Source: Chloroflexota bacterium
GTDB taxonomy: Bacteria > Chloroflexota > Dormibacteria > Aeolococcales > Aeolococcaceae
Assembly (NCBI GenBank): GCA_005889515.1
Contig: VBHE01000064.1
Span: forward strand, 1-17,733
DNA length: 17,733 nt
Reading direction: 5' to 3'
Shown here piece after piece: positions 6,045-12,495 of the stretch (position 1 is the first letter of the stretch; every line of letters starts with the position of its first letter). Made by a program: the position numbers and the translations under genes. Below the pieces are notes generated by a model. That model was not told the DNA's origin. It worked only from the letters and a program-made list of their open reading frames with translations, and made no database searches.

Positions 6045-7232
6045 ATGCCCACTTCCCGCGACCTGCTCGCCGCCGCGCGCAAGGTGGTGCCCGAGGTCAC
6101 CGTCGACGAGGTCCACGGGCGGGCCGCGGACCCCAGGCGGGTGCTCCTCGACGTGCGGGAGCGCTTCGAGTGGGAGGAGGGGCACATCGCCGGCGCCCTC
6201 CACCTCAGCAAGGGCTGGATCGAGACCCAGGTCGAGGACAAGCTCCCCGACCGCTCCGCCCCGGTCACCGTCTACTGCGCCGGCGGGGTCCGCTCCCTGT
6301 TCGCCGCGCGGGTGATGCGGGAGCTCGGCTACGAGGACGTCGAGTCGATGTCCGGCGGCTTCGGCGCCTGGAAGGCGAAGGGCTACGACTTCGTCGTCCC
6401 CCGCACCCTGAGCGCCGACCAGCGGCTGCGCTACAGCCGCCACCTGCTCATCCCCGAGGTGGGCGAGGCCGGCCAGGCGAAGCTGCTCGACGCCAAGGTC
6501 CTCCTCATCGGCGCCGGCGGTCTGGGCTCCCCCGCCGCCCTCTACCTCGCCGCCGCCGGGGTGGGCACCCTGGGGCTGCTCGACTTCGACACCGTCGACA
6601 TGAGCAACCTCCAGCGCCAGGTGATCCACAGCAACGACCGGGTGGGCATGCCCAAGACCGAGTCGGCGCGGATCGCGATCAACGCGCTCAACCCCGACGT
6701 CCGCGTCGTCGAGCACCGCGAGATGCTCACCTCCGAGAACGCGGTGCAGCTGTTCAGCCAGTACGATGTTGTGGTCAACGGCTGCGACAACTTCCCGACC
6801 CGGTACCTCGCCAACGACGCCGCGCTCTTCGCGAACAAGCCGCTGGTCGACGGCGGGATCTTCCGCTTCGAGGGCCAGGTGACCACGGTGCTGCCCTTCA
6901 AGTCACCGTGCTACCGCTGCCGCTACCCGGCGCCGCCGCCCCCCGAGGAGGCGCCCTCCTGCGCCGAGGCGGGGGTGCTCGGGGTGCTCCCCGGCATCGT
7001 CGGCATCCTCCAGGCCACCGAGGTGGTGAAGCTGATCATCGGCGCCGGCGACCCGCTCGCCGGCCGGCTGCTTCACATCGACGCCCTCGACATGCGCTTC
7101 CGTGAGTTCCGGGTGCCCCGGGACCCGCAGTGCCCGGTCTGCGGCGAGAACCGCACCATCACCGAGCCGATCGACTACGAGGGGTTCTGCCTGAACCCGA
7201 ACGTCGTGCCGGCCGGGGCCGGGGCCCACTGA
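6045..7232 (+). CDS. moeB: Rhodanese-MoeB/ThiF-type E1 sulfur-carrier adenylyltransferase
   Basis: A 395-residue cytoplasmic enzyme predicted to adenylate the C-terminal Gly-Gly of a ubiquitin-like sulfur carrier (MoaD, ThiS or similar) and to help load sulfur, for molybdopterin, thiamine or cysteine synthesis. The rhodanese domain comes first (about 15-117), with active-site Cys78 in YCAGGVRS. The E1 domain follows: RYSRHLLIPEVG (129-140), nucleotide-binding GAGGLGSP (156-163), DFDTVDMSNLQRQ (180-192), CDNFPTRY (247-254), a conserved PSCAEAGVLGVLPG (304-317), and a zinc site from C289/C292 and C363/C366. The ATG at 6045 has GAGG 9 bases upstream. Most known MoeB-rhodanese fusions carry the rhodanese at the C-terminus; here it is at the N-terminus. 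No MoaD or ThiS gene is adjacent, so the partner is unknown. Confidence 0.92.
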   Translation: MPTSRDLLAAARKVVPEVTVDEVHGRAADPRRVLLDVRERFEWEEGHIAGALHLSKGWIETQVEDKLPDRSAPVTVYCAGGVRSLFAARVMRELGYEDVESMSGGFGAWKAKGYDFVVPRTLSADQRLRYSRHLLIPEVGEAGQAKLLDAKVLLIGAGGLGSPAALYLAAAGVGTLGLLDFDTVDMSNLQRQVIHSNDRVGMPKTESARIAINALNPDVRVVEHREMLTSENAVQLFSQYDVVVNGCDNFPTRYLANDAALFANKPLVDGGIFRFEGQVTTVLPFKSPCYRCRYPAPPPPEEAPSCAEAGVLGVLPGIVGILQATEVVKLIIGAGDPLAGRLLHIDALDMRFREFRVPRDPQCPVCGENRTITEPIDYEGFCLNPNVVPAGAGAH

Positions 7233-7240
7233 CGGGGCGC

Positions 7241-7272
7241 CCTTCACAACTCGTCACAAAGCTTCGTTGCCC
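7241..7272 (+). repeat. Copy 2 of a 32-base intergenic element
   Basis: This copy matches 1541-1572 at 23 of 32 positions in the same orientation and lies 32 bases upstream of the 72-residue gene. If it is an ECF-type promoter (ACAAC, 14 bases, CGTT), transcription would begin just before that gene's ribosome binding site, which fits the position. The alternative is a small dispersed repeat. Confidence 0.4.
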
Positions 7273-7304
7273 GGGGGGGCCTCGCCGGTCACCCTGAGGC
7301 GGCG

Positions 7305-7523
7305 ATGCGATCCCTGCTGTGCGCCCCACGTTCCGCCCGTCGGCCGCGGCTGCGCGTGCACATCACGGTGGTCGCGGTCAGCCTGAGCGCCTGTGCGGCG
7401 GCCCTGCTCGCGGGCCAGCCGGCGCCGGTGGTCGCGACCCAGCGGCTCGTGATCGTGACCGACCTCCAGGCCGGGCAGCCGGCGCCCACCGTGGTCACCC
7501 CTCCGCTGACCGGCTCGCGCTGA
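7305..7523 (+). CDS. 72-residue secreted or membrane-anchored small protein
   Basis: The ATG at 7305 follows TGAGG with a 5-base spacer, a good binding site. The protein has a basic N-terminus with several Arg (SARRPRLRVH), a hydrophobic stretch HITVVAVSLSACAAALLAG (about 19-37) that could be a signal peptide or anchor, and a short tail. The tail carries a duplicated motif: AGQPAPVV near 36-43 and AGQPAPTVV near 56-64. I recognise no family. It sits between the moeB-type gene and the sedolisin gene on the same strand and could be exported. It might accompany the protease, but that is inference from position. The alternative is a chance frame, although the binding site and amino-acid pattern argue against it. 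Confidence 0.55.
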   Translation: MRSLLCAPRSARRPRLRVHITVVAVSLSACAAALLAGQPAPVVATQRLVIVTDLQAGQPAPTVVTPPLTGSR

Positions 7524-7529
7524 GGCGCC

Positions 7530-7583
7530 CGTCACCGAAGCGTTTCCGCACCCCAACCACCGCTTCGGGGGCCCGGGGTGACG
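7530..7583 (+). promoter_or_regulatory. Nested inverted repeat before the sedolisin gene
   Basis: CGTCACC (7530-7536) pairs with GGTGACG (7577-7583), and next to it GAAGCG (7537-7542) pairs with CGCTTC (7561-7566), with an 18-base terminal loop and a 10-base one-sided internal loop. It begins 7 bases past the stop of the 72-residue gene and ends 61 bases before the sedolisin start. It could be a terminator for the former, a leader element of the latter, or both. Confidence 0.4.
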
Positions 7584-7644
7584 ATGTCGGTCCACGTGGC
7601 CTTTCCCGGTGGCCATCCCTCCCCGTGATCCGAGGTCGAGTCCC

Positions 7645-9402
7645 ATGACATTGCGTCGTGTCTGCGTGCTCATCGTGTCGGCGGCCGTCATGGCCGCGGG
7701 CGTGGCGACCTGGGTCGCGTCCTCGACGAGCGCCTCGGCGTTCACCCTGGCTCCGCACTACGTCGCCTTCGGCCACCGCGCCGTCTGCAGCACCGGGCCG
7801 GCGCACAGCGCACGCTGTCTCAGCCACGTCGCCCTCGACGCCGGCGGCAGGCCGCTGGCGTCGACCAGCCCGGCGAGCGGCTCCTACGGCCCCGCCGACC
7901 TGCAGTCGGCATACGTGCTCGCCGGCGCGCCGTCGGGATCGGGCCAGACGGTGGCGATCGTCGACGCCTACGACAACCCCAACGCCGCCTCCGACCTCGC
8001 CGCCTACCGCAGCCAGTACGGGCTGCCGGCGTGCACCACCCAGACCGGCTGCTTCCGCAAGCTCAACGAGAGCGGCGCGACGAGCCCGCTGCCGTCGGGC
8101 GACTCCGGCTGGGGCCAGGAGATCGACCTCGACGTCGAGATGGTGTCGGCGGTCTGCCCCAGCTGCTCGATCGCGCTCATCGAGGCGCGGTCGGCGAACT
8201 TCTCCGACCTGGCCGCCGCCGAGGACACCGCGGCGAACCTGGTCCACGCCGGCGCGATCAGCAACAGCTACGGCGGCTCCGAGTACAGCTCGGAGACCAC
8301 CGACCAGCAGCACTACAACCATCCCGGCAGCCTGATCGCGGTGAGCTCGGGTGACAACGGCTACGGCGTCGAGTTCCCCGCGTCCTCGCAGTACGTCGTC
8401 GCCGTCGGCGGCACCAGTCTCACCCCCGGCGGCAACGCGCGCGGCTGGTCCGAGACGGCGTGGAGCGGCGCGGGCAGCGGCTGCTCGGCGTACGTCCCCA
8501 AGCCGAGCTGGCAGACCGACACGGGCTGCAGCCGGCGCAGCGTCGCCGACGTCTCAGCGGTCGCCGATCCCAACACCGGGGTCGCGGTCTACGACAGCTA
8601 CGGCTCGGGCGGCTCGAACTGGTTCGTCTTCGGCGGCACCAGCGTCGCCTCACCGATCGTCGCGAGCGTCGGCGCCCGCGCCGGCGGCACCTCGCCGGCG
8701 GCACCGTACGCCAACCGGGGCGCGCTGAACGACGTCGTCGGCGGGAGCACCGGCTCCTGCTCGCCGGCCTACCTCTGCACCGCGGTCACCGGATACGACG
8801 GCCCGACCGGCCTGGGCAGCCCGAACGGCACCGGCGCCTTCGCGCCCGGCGGTCCCACGCCGACGCCGAGCCCGACCACGAGTCCGACGCCGACGCCGAC
8901 TCCGACTCCGACGCCCACGCCGGCTCCCGGACAGCTGGTGGTCAACGGCGGCTTCGAGACCGGCTCCTTCACTCCGTGGGTCACCGGCGGCGGGGCGCCG
9001 ACCCCGTCGCTCAGCACCGCGCAGGCGCATTCCGGCACGGACTCCGTCCTGCTCGGCACCGCCGGCACCTTCGGCACCGAGCCGAACGGGAACAGCAGCA
9101 TGTACCAGACGGTGACCATCCCCGCCTCGGCGAGCAACGCCACCCTGAGCTTCTGGTACTACGGCGGCACCACGGACTCGATCCGCTACGACTGGCAGGA
9201 GGCGCAGATCCGCGCCACGTCGGGCAGGAAGCTCGCCCAGGTGATGAAGGTGGCGGCGAACGCCCAGTCGTGGACGCAGGTGACCTTCAACCTCAGCGCC
9301 TACCGTGGCCAGACCATCGAGCTCTGGTTCAACGTCCACCAGGACGGCTACGGCGACCTCACCTACATGTACGTCGACGACGTCGGCCTGACCACCAGCT
9401 GA
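7645..9402 (+). CDS. Secreted sedolisin (S53) protease with C-terminal beta-sandwich domain
   Basis: A 585-residue exported serine-carboxyl protease. Residues 1-33 are a signal peptide (basic start, hydrophobic core, cleavage near ASA-FT). The catalytic domain spans about 78-400, with E159 and D163 in GQEIDLDVE, oxyanion Asp237 in SSGDNG, nucleophile Ser333 in FGGTSVASP, and a C-terminal calcium-site-like stretch (NDVVGGS, then YDGPTGLGSPNG). A Pro/Thr linker (404-428) leads to a beta-sandwich domain (about 430-585; VVNGGFETGSFTPW at its start) resembling carbohydrate-binding or adhesion modules. Only about 45 residues separate the signal from the catalytic domain, so the usual prodomain of roughly 150-200 residues is missing. 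Ten cysteines, mostly in close pairs, suggest disulfides. The ATG at 7645 has GAGG 9 bases upstream and leads directly into the signal peptide; an in-frame ATG 12 codons earlier is disfavoured. Confidence 0.93.
   Translation: MTLRRVCVLIVSAAVMAAGVATWVASSTSASAFTLAPHYVAFGHRAVCSTGPAHSARCLSHVALDAGGRPLASTSPASGSYGPADLQSAYVLAGAPSGSGQTVAIVDAYDNPNAASDLAAYRSQYGLPACTTQTGCFRKLNESGATSPLPSGDSGWGQEIDLDVEMVSAVCPSCSIALIEARSANFSDLAAAEDTAANLVHAGAISNSYGGSEYSSETTDQQHYNHPGSLIAVSSGDNGYGVEFPASSQYVVAVGGTSLTPGGNARGWSETAWSGAGSGCSAYVPKPSWQTDTGCSRRSVADVSAVADPNTGVAVYDSYGSGGSNWFVFGGTSVASPIVASVGARAGGTSPAAPYANRGALNDVVGGSTGSCSPAYLCTAVTGYDGPTGLGSPNGTGAFAPGGPTPTPSPTTSPTPTPTPTPTPTPAPGQLVVNGGFETGSFTPWVTGGGAPTPSLSTAQAHSGTDSVLLGTAGTFGTEPNGNSSMYQTVTIPASASNATLSFWYYGGTTDSIRYDWQEAQIRATSGRKLAQVMKVAANAQSWTQVTFNLSAYRGQTIELWFNVHQDGYGDLTYMYVDDVGLTTS
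8854..8928 (+). repeat. Hexanucleotide-like repeat encoding the Pro/Thr linker
   Basis: Tandem, slightly varied CCGACG/CCGACT units inside the sedolisin gene encode about 25 residues of alternating Pro and Thr (with some Ser). Such tracts form extended, often glycosylated linkers and can change length by replication slippage in multiples of six bases without breaking the frame. Confidence 0.8.
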
Positions 9403-9408
9403 GCGGTC

Positions 9409-10194
9409 TCAGCGCGAGGGCGGATACACCTCGTCGAGGAACCCCGCGAGCAGCTCGCCGAAGGCGGCGGGCTGCTCGAGGTTGGAGAGGTGGCCGGCGC
9501 CGGCGACGACGGTGAAGCGTGCGCCGGGGATCCGCGCCGCCATCGCGCGCATCTCCTCGGGCGGGATGACCGCGTCCTCGGCGCCGCAGACCACGAGGGT
9601 GGGCACCCGGACGGCGGCGAGCACGCCGGCGCTGTCGGGCCGTGCCGCCATCGCCTCCTGGCACGCGGCGACACCCTCGGCGGTGCAGTGACGGATGCGG
9701 CTGCGCACCGGGTCGGCGATGTGCGCCTCCTCCCGGGAGGTTGCGCCGAGCAGCCGCTGCAGCATCGGCTCGACGATCGGCTCGACCCCCTCGGCCCGCA
9801 CCCGGCGGGCCATGTCCAGCCGGTCGGAGCGCGCCCCGTCGGCGTCGGCGCCGTCGCGGGTGTCGGCGAGCACCAGGGCGCGCACCCGCTCCGGCGCGCT
9901 GCGGAGCATCGCCATCGCGGTATAGCCGCCCATGGAGAGCCCGACGACCGCGACCTCGCCGACGCCGCGCTCGTCGAGGGCGGTGAGCACCCCGGCGGCG
10001 ACGTCCTCGAGGGTGAGGCCGGGCGGCGGCGCGGGTGAGGAGCCGCAGCCGAGGGCGTCGGCGCGCAGGCAGCGCCAGCGGTCGGAGAGCACCGCGACCT
10101 GGTGGTCCCACTGCGAGCCGTCGAGGGGAAAGGCGTGGAGGAGGAGGACCGGCCGGCCGTCGCCGGTGTCGTGGAGGTGCGGAGGCGGGGTCAG
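9409..10194 (-). CDS. Alpha/beta-hydrolase with possible CTG start
   Basis: A 261-residue cytoplasmic serine hydrolase of the alpha/beta fold, in the group that includes 3-oxoadipate enol-lactonases and S33-like esterases; the substrate is unknown. Visible are the oxyanion stretch LLLHAFPLDG (17-26), nucleophile Ser87 in GLSMGG, a probable acid Asp207 in CGAEDAVIP, and His235 in GAGHLSNLEQP. The frame has no ATG, GTG or TTG near the domain start. The only fitting start is CTG at 10194, which overlaps the helicase stop as CTGA, the same geometry as the common ATGA and GTGA couplings; a purine-rich GGGTGGCGAG precedes it. Translation is therefore probably coupled to the helicase. The stop lies 6 bases from the convergent sedolisin stop, with no room for a terminator between them. 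Confidence 0.88.
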   Translation of the reverse strand: MTPPPHLHDTGDGRPVLLLHAFPLDGSQWDHQVAVLSDRWRCLRADALGCGSSPAPPPGLTLEDVAAGVLTALDERGVGEVAVVGLSMGGYTAMAMLRSAPERVRALVLADTRDGADADGARSDRLDMARRVRAEGVEPIVEPMLQRLLGATSREEAHIADPVRSRIRHCTAEGVAACQEAMAARPDSAGVLAAVRVPTLVVCGAEDAVIPPEEMRAMAARIPGARFTVVAGAGHLSNLEQPAAFGELLAGFLDEVYPPSR

Positions 10195-11435
10195 GCGCTC
10201 GCCACCCGGTCGACGACGACCGGGAAGTCGCGGTCGAGCGAGGCGGGCTCGATGTGGGTGCGCGCCATCCGCTCGACGTCGCGCAGCCGGAGGATCTCGC
10301 TCGGGGTGATGAGCGTCACCGCCACCCCCTTGCGTCCCGCCCGCCCGGTGCGGCCGACGCGGTGCAGGTAGTCCTCCGGCGTCAGCGGAACGTCGAAGTT
10401 GATGACGTGGGAGATGTCGTCGATGTCGAGGCCGCGCGCAGCGATGTTGGTGGCGATCAGGGAGCGTGTGTGCGCGTCCTTGAACTGCTTCATCGCGCGG
10501 TCGCGGTCCTTCTGCGAGAGGTCGCCGTGGAGCAGACCGGGGTTGTATCCCCGCGAGCGCAGCTGGATCTCGAGCATGTCGGCGTTGCGCTTGGTCTCGG
10601 TGAAGATCAGCGCCATCGTCAGGTCGGGCTGGTCGAGGATGCGGCAGAGAGCGTCGACCTTGTCCGCCCAGCTCGTCTGGAGGTAGAGCTGGCGGATGTC
10701 GGAGGCGATCTCCGGGGTGTCGCTCACGGTGATGCGCTCGGGGTCGCGCATGTACTTGCTGCTCAGCCGCGCCACCCAGTCGGGGACGGTGGCGCTGAAG
10801 AGCAGGGTCTGTCGCTCCACCGGGCACTGCCGGAGGATGCGCTCGACGTCGGGCGCGAAGCCCATGTCGAGCATCCGGTCGGCCTCGTCGAGCACCGCGA
10901 TGCGCACTCCGGCGAGCGAGATGGTGCCGCGGTTGCAGTGGTCGAGGAGACGGCCGGGGGTTGCGACGACCACCTGCGGGTGGGCGTGAAGCAGGTCGAG
11001 CTGGCGGCGGATCGCCTCACCGCCGAAGATCGCCACCGAGCGGATGTTGCGCTTGACGCCGAGCCGGGTGAGCTCCTCGTGGACCTGGACGCAGAGCTCG
11101 CGCGTCGGACAGAGGATCAGCGCCTGCACCGCCGGCCCGTCGGGGTCGGTGCGCTCGACGATGGGGATGCCGAAGGCGGCGGTCTTGCCGCTGCCGGTGT
11201 GGGCCTGGCCGATGACGTCACGTCCCGTCATCGCGGGCGGGATCGCCTTCGCCTGGATCGGCGTCGCCTCCTCGAAGCCCATGGCGCACACGGCGTCCAT
11301 CACCGGTGCGCTGAGGCCGAGGGCATCGAAGCGGACGCGAGGTTCGGGATCGGGGGTCGCGACCCCATCCTCCGGGCGGGGACGGGGTCTCGCGACGGGC
11401 GGCCGTGCCGGCCGCAGGCGAGATCGTGGACGCAA
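10191..11435 (-). CDS. Compact DEAD-box RNA helicase
   Basis: A 414-residue ATP-dependent RNA helicase of the RhlE/DeaD type, acting on RNA structure, ribosome assembly or decay. Motifs in order: Q motif (F36, Q61), Walker A AHTGSGKT (78-85), PTREL (110-114), TPGR (159-162), DEAD (183-186), SAT (214-216), IFTETKR (277-283), HGD (303-305), ATNIAARGLD (328-337) and HRVGRTGR (358-365). It lacks the long basic C-terminal tail of many family members; instead the first 22 residues are Arg/Pro-rich and may bind RNA. An in-frame TGA lies 18 bases upstream, and TTG at 11435 is the only canonical start before the Q motif. A -10-like box 11 bases upstream suggests a very short leader. It is translationally coupled to the hydrolase and divergent from the 2-hydroxyacid dehydrogenase. 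Confidence 0.94.
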   Translation of the reverse strand: MRPRSRLRPARPPVARPRPRPEDGVATPDPEPRVRFDALGLSAPVMDAVCAMGFEEATPIQAKAIPPAMTGRDVIGQAHTGSGKTAAFGIPIVERTDPDGPAVQALILCPTRELCVQVHEELTRLGVKRNIRSVAIFGGEAIRRQLDLLHAHPQVVVATPGRLLDHCNRGTISLAGVRIAVLDEADRMLDMGFAPDVERILRQCPVERQTLLFSATVPDWVARLSSKYMRDPERITVSDTPEIASDIRQLYLQTSWADKVDALCRILDQPDLTMALIFTETKRNADMLEIQLRSRGYNPGLLHGDLSQKDRDRAMKQFKDAHTRSLIATNIAARGLDIDDISHVINFDVPLTPEDYLHRVGRTGRAGRKGVAVTLITPSEILRLRDVERMARTHIEPASLDRDFPVVVDRVASA

Positions 11436-11446
11436 GACGATCCGAG

Positions 11447-11455
11447 AGTATCACA
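11447..11455 (-). promoter_or_regulatory. Extended -10 box of the helicase gene
   Basis: On the minus strand TGTGATACT gives a TGn-extended -10 (GATACT at 11452 down to 11447, 4 of 6 to consensus). Transcription would begin near 11440, about five bases before the TTG start at 11435, so the mRNA would be nearly leaderless. No convincing -35 is seen. Confidence 0.4.
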
Positions 11456-11477
11456 GGTCGGCGAACGCGTGATCGGG

Positions 11478-11499
11478 CCGCTTGCGCATATAAAGCGGC
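11478..11499 (+). promoter_or_regulatory. -10 box TATAAA inside a perfect inverted repeat
   Basis: GCCGCTT (11478-11484) and AAGCGGC (11493-11499) are exact inverted repeats with an 8-base spacer. TATAAA (11489-11494, 5 of 6 to consensus) lies within the repeat. The ATG of the dehydrogenase is at 11500, so the predicted transcription start coincides with the start codon. The repeat would then act as a DNA operator covering the promoter. Confidence 0.5.
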
Positions 11500-12495
11500 A
11501 TGAGCCGCGCGGTGCTCTGCACCCTACCCCTGCCCGCCCCCGCCCCCGAGCGGCTCGCCGCCGCCGCCGAGGTGCGGGTGCTCGGGCACATCCCCACCGA
11601 GGCGGAGCTCGCCGCGGAGCTCGCGGCCGGGGTCGACGTCCTCTGCGCCCAGCTCCGTGACCCGGTCACCACCGCGGTGCTCGACGCCGGCCTGCCGCGG
11701 CTGCGGGCGGTGAGCCTCTTCAGCGTCGGCTACGACAACGTCGACATCGCCGCCGCAACCGCGCGGCGGGTGGTGATCGGGCACACCCCCGGCGTGCTCA
11801 CCGACGCCACCGCCGACTGCGCCCTCGGGCTGATGATCGCCGCGGCGCGCCGCCTCTGCGAGGGCGACGCCGTGACTCGCGCCGGCGGCTTCCACGGCAT
11901 CGAGCCCGAGTTCATGCTCGGACTCGACCTCCGCGACGCCCTCCTCGGCGTGGTCGGCTTCGGCCGCATCGGCCAGGCGCTCGCCCGCCGGGCGCTCGCC
12001 TGCGGGATGCGCGTCGCCCACAGCGAGCACGGCGGCGCCCCACCGCCCGTCGACCTCGACGGCCGGGTCACGGCGATGCCGCTCGAGCGGCTGCTCGGCG
12101 AGGCCGACGTGGTCTCGCTCCACGTCCCCCTCTCGGACGCGACCCGCCACCTCATCGACGAGGCGGCGCTGCGGCGGATGAAGCCCACCGCCGTGCTCGT
12201 GAACACCGCGCGGGGCGCCGTCGTCGACGAACGGGCGCTGGTGCGGGCGCTGCGCGAGGGCTGGATCGCCGCCGCCGGGCTCGACGTCTACGAGGACGAG
12301 CCCCGGCTCGCCCCCGGGCTCGTCGAGTGCCGGAACGCGGTGCTCGCGCCCCACCTCGGCAGCGCCACCGTCCGCACCCGCTCGACGATGGCGGCGATGT
12401 GCGCCGACAACGCGGTCGCCGCCCTCCAGGGCAGGGTCCCGCCCCACTGCGTCAACCCCTCCGCCTGGGCGGAGGGGGCACCACCGCCGCGGTGA
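11500..12495 (+). CDS. D-isomer-specific 2-hydroxyacid dehydrogenase
   Basis: A 331-residue cytoplasmic NAD(P)-dependent oxidoreductase interconverting 2-oxo acids and D-2-hydroxy acids, in the glyoxylate/hydroxypyruvate reductase or phosphoglycerate dehydrogenase superfamily. Visible are FSVGYDNVD (74-82), the Rossmann motif GFGRIG (153-158), catalytic Arg238 in NTARGA, Glu267 in YEDEP and His285 in APHLGSAT. No C-terminal ACT or regulatory domain is present, which argues against a SerA-type enzyme and for a glyoxylate reductase-like one. The exact substrate is open. The ATG at 11500 directly follows a -10 box, so the mRNA is probably leaderless and no binding site is expected. The stop overlaps the next gene's start as GTGA, indicating an operon with the HAD phosphatase. 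Confidence 0.93.
   Translation: MSRAVLCTLPLPAPAPERLAAAAEVRVLGHIPTEAELAAELAAGVDVLCAQLRDPVTTAVLDAGLPRLRAVSLFSVGYDNVDIAAATARRVVIGHTPGVLTDATADCALGLMIAAARRLCEGDAVTRAGGFHGIEPEFMLGLDLRDALLGVVGFGRIGQALARRALACGMRVAHSEHGGAPPPVDLDGRVTAMPLERLLGEADVVSLHVPLSDATRHLIDEAALRRMKPTAVLVNTARGAVVDERALVRALREGWIAAAGLDVYEDEPRLAPGLVECRNAVLAPHLGSATVRTRSTMAAMCADNAVAALQGRVPPHCVNPSAWAEGAPPPR

Noticed and set aside
8854..8928. CRISPR-like or satellite array
   Set aside because: The short-period repeat is in frame and encodes a Pro/Thr linker within the protease; no spacer pattern exists.
10195..10827. N-terminal extension of the alpha/beta-hydrolase to an ATG at 10827
   Set aside because: The extension overlaps the helicase and reads as Arg/Pro/His-rich out-of-frame sequence; the hydrolase fold begins right after the helicase stop.
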